DNA of 64,000 nt from Campanula takesimana (taxonomy: Eukaryota > Streptophyta > Magnoliopsida > Asterales > Campanulaceae): contig JAOWBW010001456.1 in assembly GCA_026119855.1 (NCBI GenBank), forward strand, positions 1 through 64,000. The letters are read 5' to 3'. The position numbers and the translations under genes were made by a program. Every line of letters starts with the position of its first letter. The stretch's first letter is position 1. Positions 22,501 to 30,110 of the stretch are shown one piece after another. The notes beneath the pieces were generated by a model, which was not told the DNA's origin, did no database searches, and saw only the letters and a list, made by a program, of their open reading frames with translations.

Positions 22501-25500
22501 TTCTTCGTCATATGCGGAACGTGTCAAACCTCGTTCAAAGTGACAAACCTACCATCATGAGTCCTGAGCTTGATCGAACCAATACCGACAACCCTGCAGA
22601 CTGTACTGTTGGCCATGCTTATATCACCGCCAACTATCTGCCTATAACCGGTAAACCGTTCTCTCCTAGGACTGATATGGTAAGAAGCTCCTGAATCAAG
22701 AATCCACGCATCAGATGCGCATGCTGATTCTGATGTTACTAGAGCATGATCCTCATCTGAACTTCAATCTCTGGCCGTCATGGCCTCTGCTGTGACTGGT
22801 GCCTTGCCTTGCTTCTTTTTGGGACAATCGAACTTCCAATGCCCCCTTTCTTTGCATAAATTACAGATATCCCCAGGTTTCGGACCCTTCTTATGTGAAG
22901 AATTACCTTGATTGTTCTTCTTCCCACTAGAACCCTTGTTACCACCACTATTGCTAGCAACCAAACCTGATGACTGGGTACCTGTCTCATTCCCACTCGC
23001 CTTTCGGCGCAATTCCCTCGTCTTGAGAGAAGTTTTCACTTCCTCTAGAGAGATACCATCCTTACGATATATGCACGAATCGACATAATGTTCATAAGAC
23101 ATATGTAAGGATACTAAAAGCTGCAAGGCTGCATCCTCGTCATCCACAACAACTCCTATATTACGCAGTTCAAGTAATGCATAAGTAAATCTATCAAGAT
23201 GATCATTAAAGGGCATACCTTCAGTCATACGACAGTCATACAGTTTCTTCTTCAGGTATAACTTGTTGGTCAATGAACGTGTCATGTACATATCTTCCAA
23301 CTTTAACCAAAGATCGCTTCCGGATTATGTTCCTGCAACATTGGTTAGGATCTCATCATCCAACTGTCTGATGATCTTGGCGTGAGCCTTCTGATCTAAC
23401 TTCTTCAATGCTGCTGCCTCCTTCGCGGCTGTCTGCTTGTCCTTCTCTGACTCTTCTGTGGTGATCGCCTTACCCTTGGGATCCTTGCGATCCCTGATTG
23501 CAATCTCCAACTGTTCCCATAAATCTTTGTCTACCAACAAAGCCTTCATCTTGATCTGCTAGAGAGAAAAACTATTCTTCCCATTGAACTTGTCGATCGA
23601 ATCTGCTTCTTGACCCATCTTCTCGTTCTCTGCAGTGGAATCCCTGAATCTCTAACCACGAACCAAAGCTCTGGTGCCACTTGTTACCAGAGCTCTGATA
23701 CCACTTGTTAGAGCAATTGAACAAGACTTGATGAGTAAATAAAGCAATCACAAGAACATGATTTACGTGGTTCACCAACTTGGCTACGTCCACTGGGAGG
23801 GGAGAGAATATTATTATCAATCTGGAGAATTCTTTACAAGATCACACTAATCTATGCTAGCACGAATTTTGGTCACAAAATTCCTGACTGTGCTAAAACC
23901 CTAGATCTAGAATTATTGATCTTCTCTGAGCAATCTGTGTTTTTCAACCTCTTCTTTCTTGTTATGATGATAGCCTTTATGTATACTAGTCATAACCTAA
24001 CCCTGAAGACATAAGGAGTCCTAAATTTGAGTCCCAAAGGAAAAACCACGTTTTTCTGCAGTCCGCGTGCGTTGGGCCTGATCTGCCTTGGACCAGGCGC
24101 CCGCCTGCCTTGGACAAAGCGCCCGCCTGAATTAAATCACCCAAGCGGCTCAACTTTCTGCCCACAGGAGCGCCCGCCTGGGTCTACCCGAGCGCCCGCT
24201 CGCCTACCTGTTCGGGTGCTGCTGCTCCTTCCTTTTTTTTTTTCTTTTGTCTTCGTTTCTGCTCTGTCTAGGCATTATGAAACCATCTGTTGTACAATCC
24301 TATAATATGGCGTCCCACATTCAAAGGCATTATCCCAACAATAAGGTATCATCAGGAAGCTTAAAGTTATGTATTCATCATCCACAACAAAATGCACATG
24401 CATTTTCTTCTTATATACATTTCTATTATTAAAAAGTGCATGCATTTGAGATTCTAAACCCTAGCACCGTGCTATGAGTCTATCTAAGCAAACTTTTCAA
24501 AGAGCAAAATGGTGTAGAACATTCTTAACATCCTGAAAAGTGAAAGTTGCTTAAATTTCTACTCTTTCCAGCCTCTTGCAGAGTGGAAACGTTTTCTTTC
24601 AAGTAAAGAAGCTTACATGTCCTGTTACATTTTAGGCTTTCAGGTACTGATCCAGGCTGTGGAACAACTAATTGAAGCTGAAGTTCCTGAAAAGTTGACC
24701 TCAGATCAATTAATATGGTTGTACATAGTCATGATAACTGCAACCGTGGTGAAACTTGGCTTATGGCTCTACTGCAAGAGCTCTGGAAACGACATTGTTC
24801 GTGCCTACGCAAAGGTACTTACATAATTATGATCAAGGGTTTGTCTTTTTTAAGTCGACTTGCTAAAATGTGGGAATTCTATGAACAGGATCACTATTTC
24901 GACGTAATAACAAATATAGTAGGATTAGTTGCAGCTGTTCTTGGCGACAAGTTCTGCTGGTGGCTCGATCCTGCTGGTGCCATTGTACTTGCCATCTACA
25001 CTATCACCAACTGGTCTGGAACTGTCTTGGAAAATGCAGGTAGCTACATCGTTCATAGTTATTTGAATTCATAACTTCCACATGAAAGATAAATAGTCAT
25101 AGACATAGCCTTATACTTTTGAACAGGCACTTTCCAGCAGCTACTGATTTTCGCGCATGCCCCCCTTACATGATCAAATCCGTCTTTCCTTTACCCGTAT
25201 TAATCACGATGAACTCGTAAAGGCCATGATAAGGGTGTTATTCTGTCAAGCTGTTTAACTGGTTTCTGCAATGGAATAAGGCATTAATCTTTTCAAGCGT
25301 TGTAAATGATACTTCAATCTCATTGCACCACTAAAACCTTAAATATTTAATTTTACCTAAAAGTTTGTTGAATTTGTTGGAAATGTGGATCCTATTCAAG
25401 TTAGGAAATAGGTTATCCTATTAGATCACGGTGCTTGTTCCATTGGAAATTTCGTGGAGTAATTGGACTAGTAATCCTACTGTAACTTAGAATTACTAGA

Positions 25501-27131
25501 GACTAGTTGGAATTGGAGTGGAATTGGTATACTTGGTGGATAAAGATTTGAACAATCCCTGTATAAAGAGATCTAGTATAAGTACACCGAAAATCCAAGA
25601 GACTTGACTATTCTTTCTAAGCTTTGAGAGAAATGTTATCAAACGGATTTGGGAGGCAAACACATGTGACGGATTTGAGCATTGTATCCAGTTATTGATA
25701 ATGTTAAATCAAATAAACCCGTCATCAAAGTGAGGATGTGTGTCGATTTGACTTTATTGCAATAACATGAACTTAGTAATCCTACTGTAACTTTGAATTA
25801 CTAGAGACTAGTTGGAATTGGAGTGGAATTGGTATACTTGGTGGATAAAGATTTGAACAATCCCTGTATAAAGAGATCTAGTATAAGTACACCGAAAATC
25901 CAAGAGACTTGACTATTCTTTCTAAGCTTTGAGAGAAATGTTATCAAACGGATTTGGGAGGCAAACACATGTGACGGATTTGAGCATTGTATCCAGTTAT
26001 TGATAATGTTAAATCAAATAAACCCGTCATCAAAGTGAGGATGTGTGTCGATTTGACTTTATTGCAATAACATGAACTTAGTTTGACGAGAAAAATGTAT
26101 GTTATGAGGTTTGTGTGCGTTGTAAAATGTATCAGTCGGTTGTCTACTTTAAGTTGGAGATGATATCGTACTTGAATCGCAGCTCATGTGGTTCTTAGAC
26201 CTAATTATGGCTGTGGTACCACATCAACATGTATTAAAGATGAGGGCTCTCGACCTTCAATTAAGGCTTTGAATGTTCATTGTATTTGAAGCATGACACT
26301 CATATGTGCCACCTTTTGAATGATATCTTTATGCAGTATCACTAGTGGGAAAATCAGCACCTCCTGAAGTACTGCAAAAGCTGACGTATCTCGTCACAAG
26401 GCACCCTCGAGTCAAACGTGTAGATACAGTCCGTGCTTATACTTTTGGCGTCCTGTATTTTGTAGAGGTTAGTCATTCTACTGTCTCTTTCCTACTTTTT
26501 TTTCTTCTCTGTAAATGGAGGTTATAAAAATGTCTGTTAAGAATAGGAACATCATCAGTAAGACTGAAACCATGTTCATATTCTGGTCTGAACACAACAT
26601 CTGTGATTAAATTTTGTTTGTGCACAGTTTTATAATACACTCCCTCCGTCCCACAATGATAGTCGCACTTGACTATTCAATATTTTTATTGACATGATTA
26701 TCCTTAATGAATGACAACAATTATGGAACTTCATTAAGAAGCCTTGTTGGTGTTGCCCTTCTTAGATAGGGTAGTTTTGGAAGTTCACACTTTTATACCC
26801 TAATTATAGAAATGGGACTATCTTTTTGGGACAAATAAAAATGAAAAGTAGGAACATCATTCCAGGATGGAAAGAGTAATATCTGTAACTTGTAACTCAT
26901 AGTTTTACACAGCAAAATCATTAGTTTTATAAGTATATTTGTTGAAAACAGGTTGACATCGAGCTCCCAGAAGATCTACCATTGAAAGCAGCACATACAA
27001 TAGGAGAGACACTACAGATAAAGATTGAAAAACTCCCGGAGGTGGAACGAGCATTTGTTCATGTAGATTTCGAGTGTGGTCATAAACCAGAGCACAGTGT
27101 TCTGAGCAGGCTTCCCAACAATGAGTCTTGA
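16553..27131 (+). CDS. MTP8: Metal tolerance protein 8 (Mn-type CDF transporter), 7 exons
   Basis: Exons: 16553-16787, 17705-17874, 18752-18950, 24636-24814, 24889-25039, 26337-26467 and 26952-27131. All have GT-AG borders and an open frame, giving 414 residues, close to the ~411 of Arabidopsis MTP8. MTP8 is a proton-coupled Mn(II), and partly Fe(II), exporter into the vacuole or Golgi. The two Mn-CDF DxxxD motifs are DSLLD at 153-157 and DHYFD at 262-266. A conserved EKEYYERQ segment begins exon 2. The C-terminal cytosolic domain contains VDTVRAYTFG and ends near the family's HKPEHSVLS. The N terminus, with an Arg-rich stretch, is cytosolic by family topology. The ATG is the first in frame after the leader. 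Intron 3 is 5.7 kb because of an antisense copia insertion; introns 1, 2, 3 and 6 hold MITEs and intron 5 a tandem duplication. No coding disruption is seen. Confidence 0.95.
16922..17104. mobile_element. Stowaway-like MITE, MTP8 intron 1
   Basis: The ends ccc.ctccgtcccaaaatat and atcattttgggacggaagga are inverted and TA-flanked. It is a relative of the 112-bp copy at 27360-27471, which has the same tttgggacgg ends and a gtgaa.caagtgtt block. Confidence 0.85.
18333..18607. mobile_element. Stowaway-like MITE, MTP8 intron 2
   Basis: TA-flanked inverted ends ctccctccgtcccagagtat and atatactcggggacagaggg. The right end is partly duplicated (two gtggacatatactc.gggaca blocks). Confidence 0.85.
18992..19190. 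mobile_element. Stowaway-like MITE, MTP8 intron 3
   Basis: TA-flanked ends ctccctccgtcgcataataa and acacttatgtgacggaggga are inverted. It begins about 40 bp after the 5' splice site of intron 3. Confidence 0.85.
19521..19800. mobile_element. Long inverted-repeat MITE, MTP8 intron 3
   Basis: Arms beginning gggcaaactccgttttcatc (left) and its near-exact complement (right) continue for over 60 bp with ccattgtactt and accattatac blocks. The centre holds three cggat-type short repeats. A gttta direct repeat may be the target duplication. Transcription would give a hairpin RNA. Confidence 0.75.
19920..20417 (-). repeat. 3' LTR of the intronic copia element
   Basis: 498 bp, beginning tgttagagcaattg and ending ttatcccaaca. 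It lacks a ~90-bp segment present in the other LTR; that loss lies between two gtttttc copies. A smaller deletion occurs at tccgc. It contains four GCGCCCGC-type boxes near 20175-20282. Confidence 0.95.
20418..20431 (-). other. Polypurine tract of the intronic copia element
   Basis: On the minus strand this reads gtcaaggtggagat directly before the 3' LTR. The caaggtggagat form is common in plant copia elements. Confidence 0.85.
20484..22511 (-). CDS. Copia pol fragment: GAG-pre-integrase, partial integrase, partial RT, RNase H
   Basis: A 675-codon frame. In order: a GAG-pre-integrase block (SKLWHIRLGHMS near residue 70); the second half of an integrase core (DNGLEF and TPQQNGVAERMN near 105-140) without the first catalytic Asp region; RT fingers (KWIFKRKEG, DYNEIFSPVVRHTSIRVLL); then an abrupt jump past the palm so that no YVDD box is present; then SPRQWYKRFD and the KKILGMEIYRD region; and finally RNase H with TLSTKEAEYVALTES. 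Protease is missing from this frame. The internal joins stay in frame, so the deleted product could still be translated, but it cannot be an active polymerase. Confidence 0.9.
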   Translation of the reverse strand: MTKNLISLSQLDSKGFSFKGKGGAVSVCNGSEVMLKGLKRGFLYFLQGKTLAGSAMVASEEVNEGDMSKLWHIRLGHMSTRGMHELAKRDLLGDQKIKKLRKDNGLEFCSTEFDSFCREVEISRHLTIRGTPQQNGVAERMNQILLVRVLCMLSKAELSKRFWAKAVSTTCYLINHGPYAGIGLKVPDEEWTGKSMIVSSVGGVEKQVEQQDTEELVVPQSDVYQDPPTETKTDAPESSSSVPEEYGLAKGRSRRANLGKPLERYGFEDLVSYALLVAEEVESVLMEPSTFNKADTCSESSQWYAAMGDEMESLHRNQTWELTTRPEGRKIVTCKWIFKRKEGMSPAEGIKYKACVVARGFTQREGVDYNEIFSPVVRHTSIRVLLAIEGEIYMIQSEGFQVPGKEDQVCRLKQSPRQWYKRFDSYMIAAVKKSEIQKSKGLLVAEMKGLGNAKKILGMEIYRDRAKRKLFLSQKRYIKKVSERFGGSTAKAIDTPSAVNAHTVAFGPKSVEEKEYMAPVSYASAVGSLMYTTVRTSDVRLVCGDGTECAVKGFSDLGDVDSRRSKTGYVFTLGGSVVSWKARLQTTVTLSTKEAEYVALTESAKEGIWLKGLISNLGVHHEKTKHMDVRYHFLRDEKRVKVKVGTANNPADMFTKLVTGSKFQYCLDLLNIRSY
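22764..23549 (-). pseudogene. Copia gag, split by a stop
   Basis: The N-terminal part (23325-23549) starts MKALLVDKDLWEQLE. The rest (22764-23300) has a capsid-type helix-rich segment and a CCHC zinc knuckle, CNLCKERGHWKFDC. A stop and small gap lie between them at about 23301-23324, near ggaacataatccgg. Typical copia gag order, inactive as read. Confidence 0.85.
23692..23704 (-). other. Primer-binding site (initiator Met-tRNA)
   Basis: On the minus strand it reads tggtatcagagc just inside the 5' LTR. A second, imperfect copy of the PBS plus LTR-border sequence (agctctggtgccacttgtta, 23668-23687) lies 23 bp further in. Confidence 0.85.
23706..24340 (-). repeat. 5' LTR of the intronic copia element
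   Basis: 635 bp, TG...CA. It is the fuller LTR and includes the segment lost from the other copy. It also carries the GCGCCCGC-type boxes near 24098-24200. Its promoter would fire on the minus strand, away from the MTP8 exons 4-7. Confidence 0.95.
25469..26078 (+). repeat. Near-perfect 305-bp tandem duplication in MTP8 intron 5
   Basis: Copy 1 is 25469-25773 and copy 2 is 25774-26078. I find one differing base near the start (aacttag against aactttg). Each copy holds a tataaagagatc stretch. The sequence just before (tgttggaaatgtggatccta, about 25375) looks like a copia LTR start, so the duplicated block may be part of a solo LTR. Confidence 0.9.
26640..26876. mobile_element. Stowaway-like MITE, MTP8 intron 6
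   Basis: Starts ctccctccgtcccacaatga and ends ccaggatggaaagag before TA. Right end diverged. Confidence 0.75.
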
Positions 27132-27359
27132 GAATACCGGGCGATTATGAGTGGTATATGGTAAATATTTGTATATTAGCATCATCTTCTGTCTGACATT
27201 TACATTTGAAGTTCCTTCGGTTACACCTAAAATTTGCTTCTCTGAATAATCAATACTCCAAGTACCAGTTTTGTTGCCCAACTTTATTTAAGCAGTTGGG
27301 CATTTATAGGATGATAGCATCATCCTGCTAAATGCTAATGAATGTACTGATATTATATA

Positions 27360-27471
27360 CTCCTTCCGTCCCAAAATGATCTTCTCACATGGCTAGTGAA
27401 GCAAGTGTTAGCATTCTTAAAAAAAAAAGTTTGAATAGTCAAATGTTTAGATCATTTTGGGACGGAGGGAG
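27360..27471. mobile_element. Short Stowaway-like MITE downstream of MTP8
   Basis: 112 bp; ends ctccttccgtcccaaaatga and tcattttgggacggagggag, TA on both sides. It lies 229 bp beyond the stop codon, so it may be in the 3' UTR. Confidence 0.9.
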
Positions 27472-27566
27472 TACTTTCAAATATACTTTGCATACTTCTT
27501 TCGATTTATTTCAAATTATCTTGTCATTTTAAGTTTTTCATTTAAAGTTAAAATAGAAACTTTTTA

Positions 27567-27860
27567 CTCCCTCTGTCCTTAAATGATATGTCCATTTATT
27601 TTTTTTATTCCCCCCCCCCCCCCCCCCCAAAAAAATGAATGTCTTTTAACATCGTATTTAAATGTTCTTTTACCATTTTTTTTTACTAGTCTCTTTATAC
27701 TTGGCTAAACTAAATGTTTGAAAAGTGGAATACAAGAATACAGTATATAATAATCTTTGCCATTAAATTACATAAAAAGCAAAGATTTTCAAAATGTCCT
27801 TTAATAAAAATAAAATAAAATTTAGACATTCATTTAAGAATTCATTTAAAAATAGAGACA
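27567..27860. mobile_element. Stowaway-like MITE with a C19 tract
   Basis: Starts ctccctctgtccttaaatga. The inverted match acattcatttaagaattcat near 27820 is followed by a weak end. Its family matches 53500-54045 and 48051-48363. A run of 19 C at about 27611 interrupts the left arm. Confidence 0.6.
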
Positions 27861-27966
27861 ACAATATAATTAATTCATGGGAGGATAGGATCTGTTTGTC
27901 TTACTCACATTAATAACTTAATTACTAATAAGTCTCTACTTCACTAATAATCTCTACCCAAATCAG

Positions 27967-28080
27967 TAGGGGTGGCAAATTGGGTGTTTTGGGTTTACCC
28001 ATTAAAGTTAAAAATCCATTAGATATCCGGATATTTTAACTTTAATGGGTACACCCAAAACACCAATTTTGCCACCCCTA
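27967..28080. mobile_element. 114-bp hAT hairpin MITE
   Basis: Near-perfect inverted repeat with ends taggggtggcaaattgggtg / complement and a short loop around gatatccggatat. It is flanked by caaatcag (27959-27966) and caaatcat (28081-28088), an 8-bp target duplication with one mismatch. A transcript would fold into a ~50-bp hairpin. Confidence 0.9.
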
Positions 28081-28088
28081 CAAATCAT

Positions 28089-28256
28089 AACCAGATGCTC
28101 CAGCGAGCCATTGGATGGAGATCACATCTCTCCATCAATGTCTGATACTCTTTCTGTTCTAAAATGATCTTTACATATATTTTTTTGGTTAATACGAGCA
28201 ATAATTTTAAGTTAGTTTAATTATATTAATAAAATTCTAAAACTTTTTATTGATAA
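28089..28256. other. MITE fragment at the left border of the retroelement nest
   Basis: It contains ctgttctaaaatgatcttta and tttttattgataa, typical of the left half of a Stowaway-like element cut by the retroelement that begins at 28257. No gene. Confidence 0.4.
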
Positions 28257-29279
28257 TGTTGGTCCCAAACGAACAACAAGGGTATGAAAAATAGCTAGAG
28301 GGGGTGAATATTTGTTTTAAAATTCTTTTCGTACCCTTTTGCAAAGCAATGACGTATGCGCACAACTCACAAAATTGGCCAAGTATAGCGAGCAGGTAAA
28401 GTGTGAAATGCACAACGGAGTTTTAAGAAGGATAAACTACTGCGCAGAAAAGGTTGCGCAGGAGTGAGACGCACGCTAGTTTTGGCTTAAAGAGTTGCGC
28501 AAAATGTAACTAAGGCAGTATCATACAAACACAGTTCAGTCAATGCAAAGTAATCTACAAAGATCAAACAAAGCAATAATTCAGAAAGTAATAAGCAGTA
28601 AGTAAATAGCAGAAAGTAAAGACGCGCTATTTGGAGAGGTTCGATAAAAAATATCTACGTCCTCTACCAAGATGGTTAGTCTTGGATTTCTAACTAAGAT
28701 ATTTATATTAGTTTGAGGAGCTTTTACAAGATTACAAAGAATCAAAACTCAAATCTAAATCTATGATTTAAAGAGCAAACCCTAGACTAAACCGGTGTTT
28801 CTCAAGCAGTAAGATCTATGTGATTAAAGCTTCAAGTGGTGTGTGTGTGTGTGTGTCACAAATTCTGGGCTCTTTGAATCTAAGAGATGGAGAGCACAAG
28901 AATTCTGGTGTTACAAGGCTTAGGATCTGGGCAGGAGTTTGAAGGTTGTTCTTGTGAATCTGAGATTTTAAGCAGCAATCTTCAGAACTTGAAAGTTTCT
29001 CTTTGGAAGCAAAAATTCAAGCAACTTGAAAATGAAGAAGAGTATGTTATTTACAGCAGAGAGCTAAAAACTAGCCGTTGGTGCTCTGAGCAAGGACAAT
29101 GAGCTGGCACAATGTGATTGGTGCCCAGGTGTCCTTTGTAGCCGTTGGAGACTAAGCATGAAGACAAAATTAAGATCTTCTTCTAGAAGGATGACAGATG
29201 TCTTCATTTGAAATCTTTCATCTAGGGCATCTCCATCGTTGGATTTGCTGAGTGTGCTTGTTTTGTCGTTTCTGCAAAC
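28257..29279 (-). repeat. SIRE-like 3' LTR, left piece
   Basis: About 1.02 kb up to and including the caaac target site of the gypsy element. It has four TGCGCA motifs within 28357-28501 and a GT microsatellite at 28838-28856. Confidence 0.75.
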
Positions 29280-30110
29280 CGTAGATACCCTGGGAAAACC
29301 CCACTTGGCTAGAGCGGTGAATTATCCTAGGATGTCTAACTGATTTTAAGAGTCGCCACCTATGTTTTAGAGGAACATAAGAAAAACCTAAAAATAGCCA
29401 ATTTTATATACAAAACCAGAGATTCGGGAAAAGATGGGTTCGGGGGTTAGGTGACGGAGTGGGAAGTACTTAAACACCCACTCCGCCCCGCTTACGCGGG
29501 TCTTGCTACTTTTGGTGTTCTAATGCATGAGAAAGTCCTTCGATTTATTAATATACGAGTGCTAACAATTACAATGAAAAGAAATGGGAAATTTATAAAG
29601 GAAAATAAAAGAGAATTGTTTTATTTATTTAATGGTAAAGATTACATGTCAAACTATTCTAACAATTATATTAAGAAAAGAATGGTAAATTAAAGTAAAG
29701 ATTAAAATGTAGGGAGATAACCTTAACCAACTTTAATGTAGTAAAGTGGTCATTTGATCATGTCCCAATTGATGGGGATTGCATACATTACTAAGACATG
29801 TAAAATAAGAGAAGAAGAATAAAGTACCTTAAGAAAGAGGACTTCAAACTTGGACTTGAAAATGGTGTTGTTGTAGAGAAATTGTTGTGTAGAAGCGCGC
29901 GCGGCCCGTTGACAGTGTCGGAGGCGCCCGCGGGTGAAAATAACAGAATGACAGAATGACTCTAAAAGTTAACTCTGTTATGCAGTTTAGTCCAAAACTA
30001 ACGGAATCAGTTAGGAACTTAACGGAAGTAAAAGAAATTAAAAAAAAACAAGTTAAATAAAAATACTATGTATGCAATCGGGGTGAGAGGTCTAAAGCGG
30101 GGTGTCTACA
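29280..30110 (-). repeat. 3' LTR of the Tat-like derivative
   Basis: 831 bp. The first base is C instead of T. About 457 bp present in the other LTR are missing between tgtagaa and gaagcgcgcg. The 80-codon open frame at 29451-29693 recurs in the other LTR at 41221-41463 with several amino-acid changes and no known motif. Confidence 0.9.

Larger units (their letters stand above)
19920..24340 (-). mobile_element. Ty1/copia LTR retrotransposon, internally deleted, antisense in MTP8 intron 3
   Basis: Two LTRs with TG...CA ends are flanked by a perfect 5-bp target duplication, ataag (19915-19919 and 24341-24345). A primer-binding site for initiator Met-tRNA sits beside the right LTR and a purine tract beside the left, so the element reads on the minus strand, opposite to MTP8. 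The LTRs differ by about three substitutions over the shared ~490 bp, plus deletions in the left copy, so insertion was recent. Yet gag is interrupted and pol lacks catalytic parts. It is therefore a non-autonomous derivative probably mobilised by an active relative (inference). Confidence 0.95.

Noticed and set aside
27611..27629. C19 tract as a regulatory G-quadruplex.
   Set aside because: A plain homopolymer inside a MITE, more likely slippage or assembly artefact; no other support.
29451..29693. 80-codon ORF present in both LTRs of the Tat-like derivative (also 41221-41463).
   Set aside because: It is open in both LTRs only because they are recent copies. The differences change amino acids freely and no motif is visible, so it is probably fortuitous.
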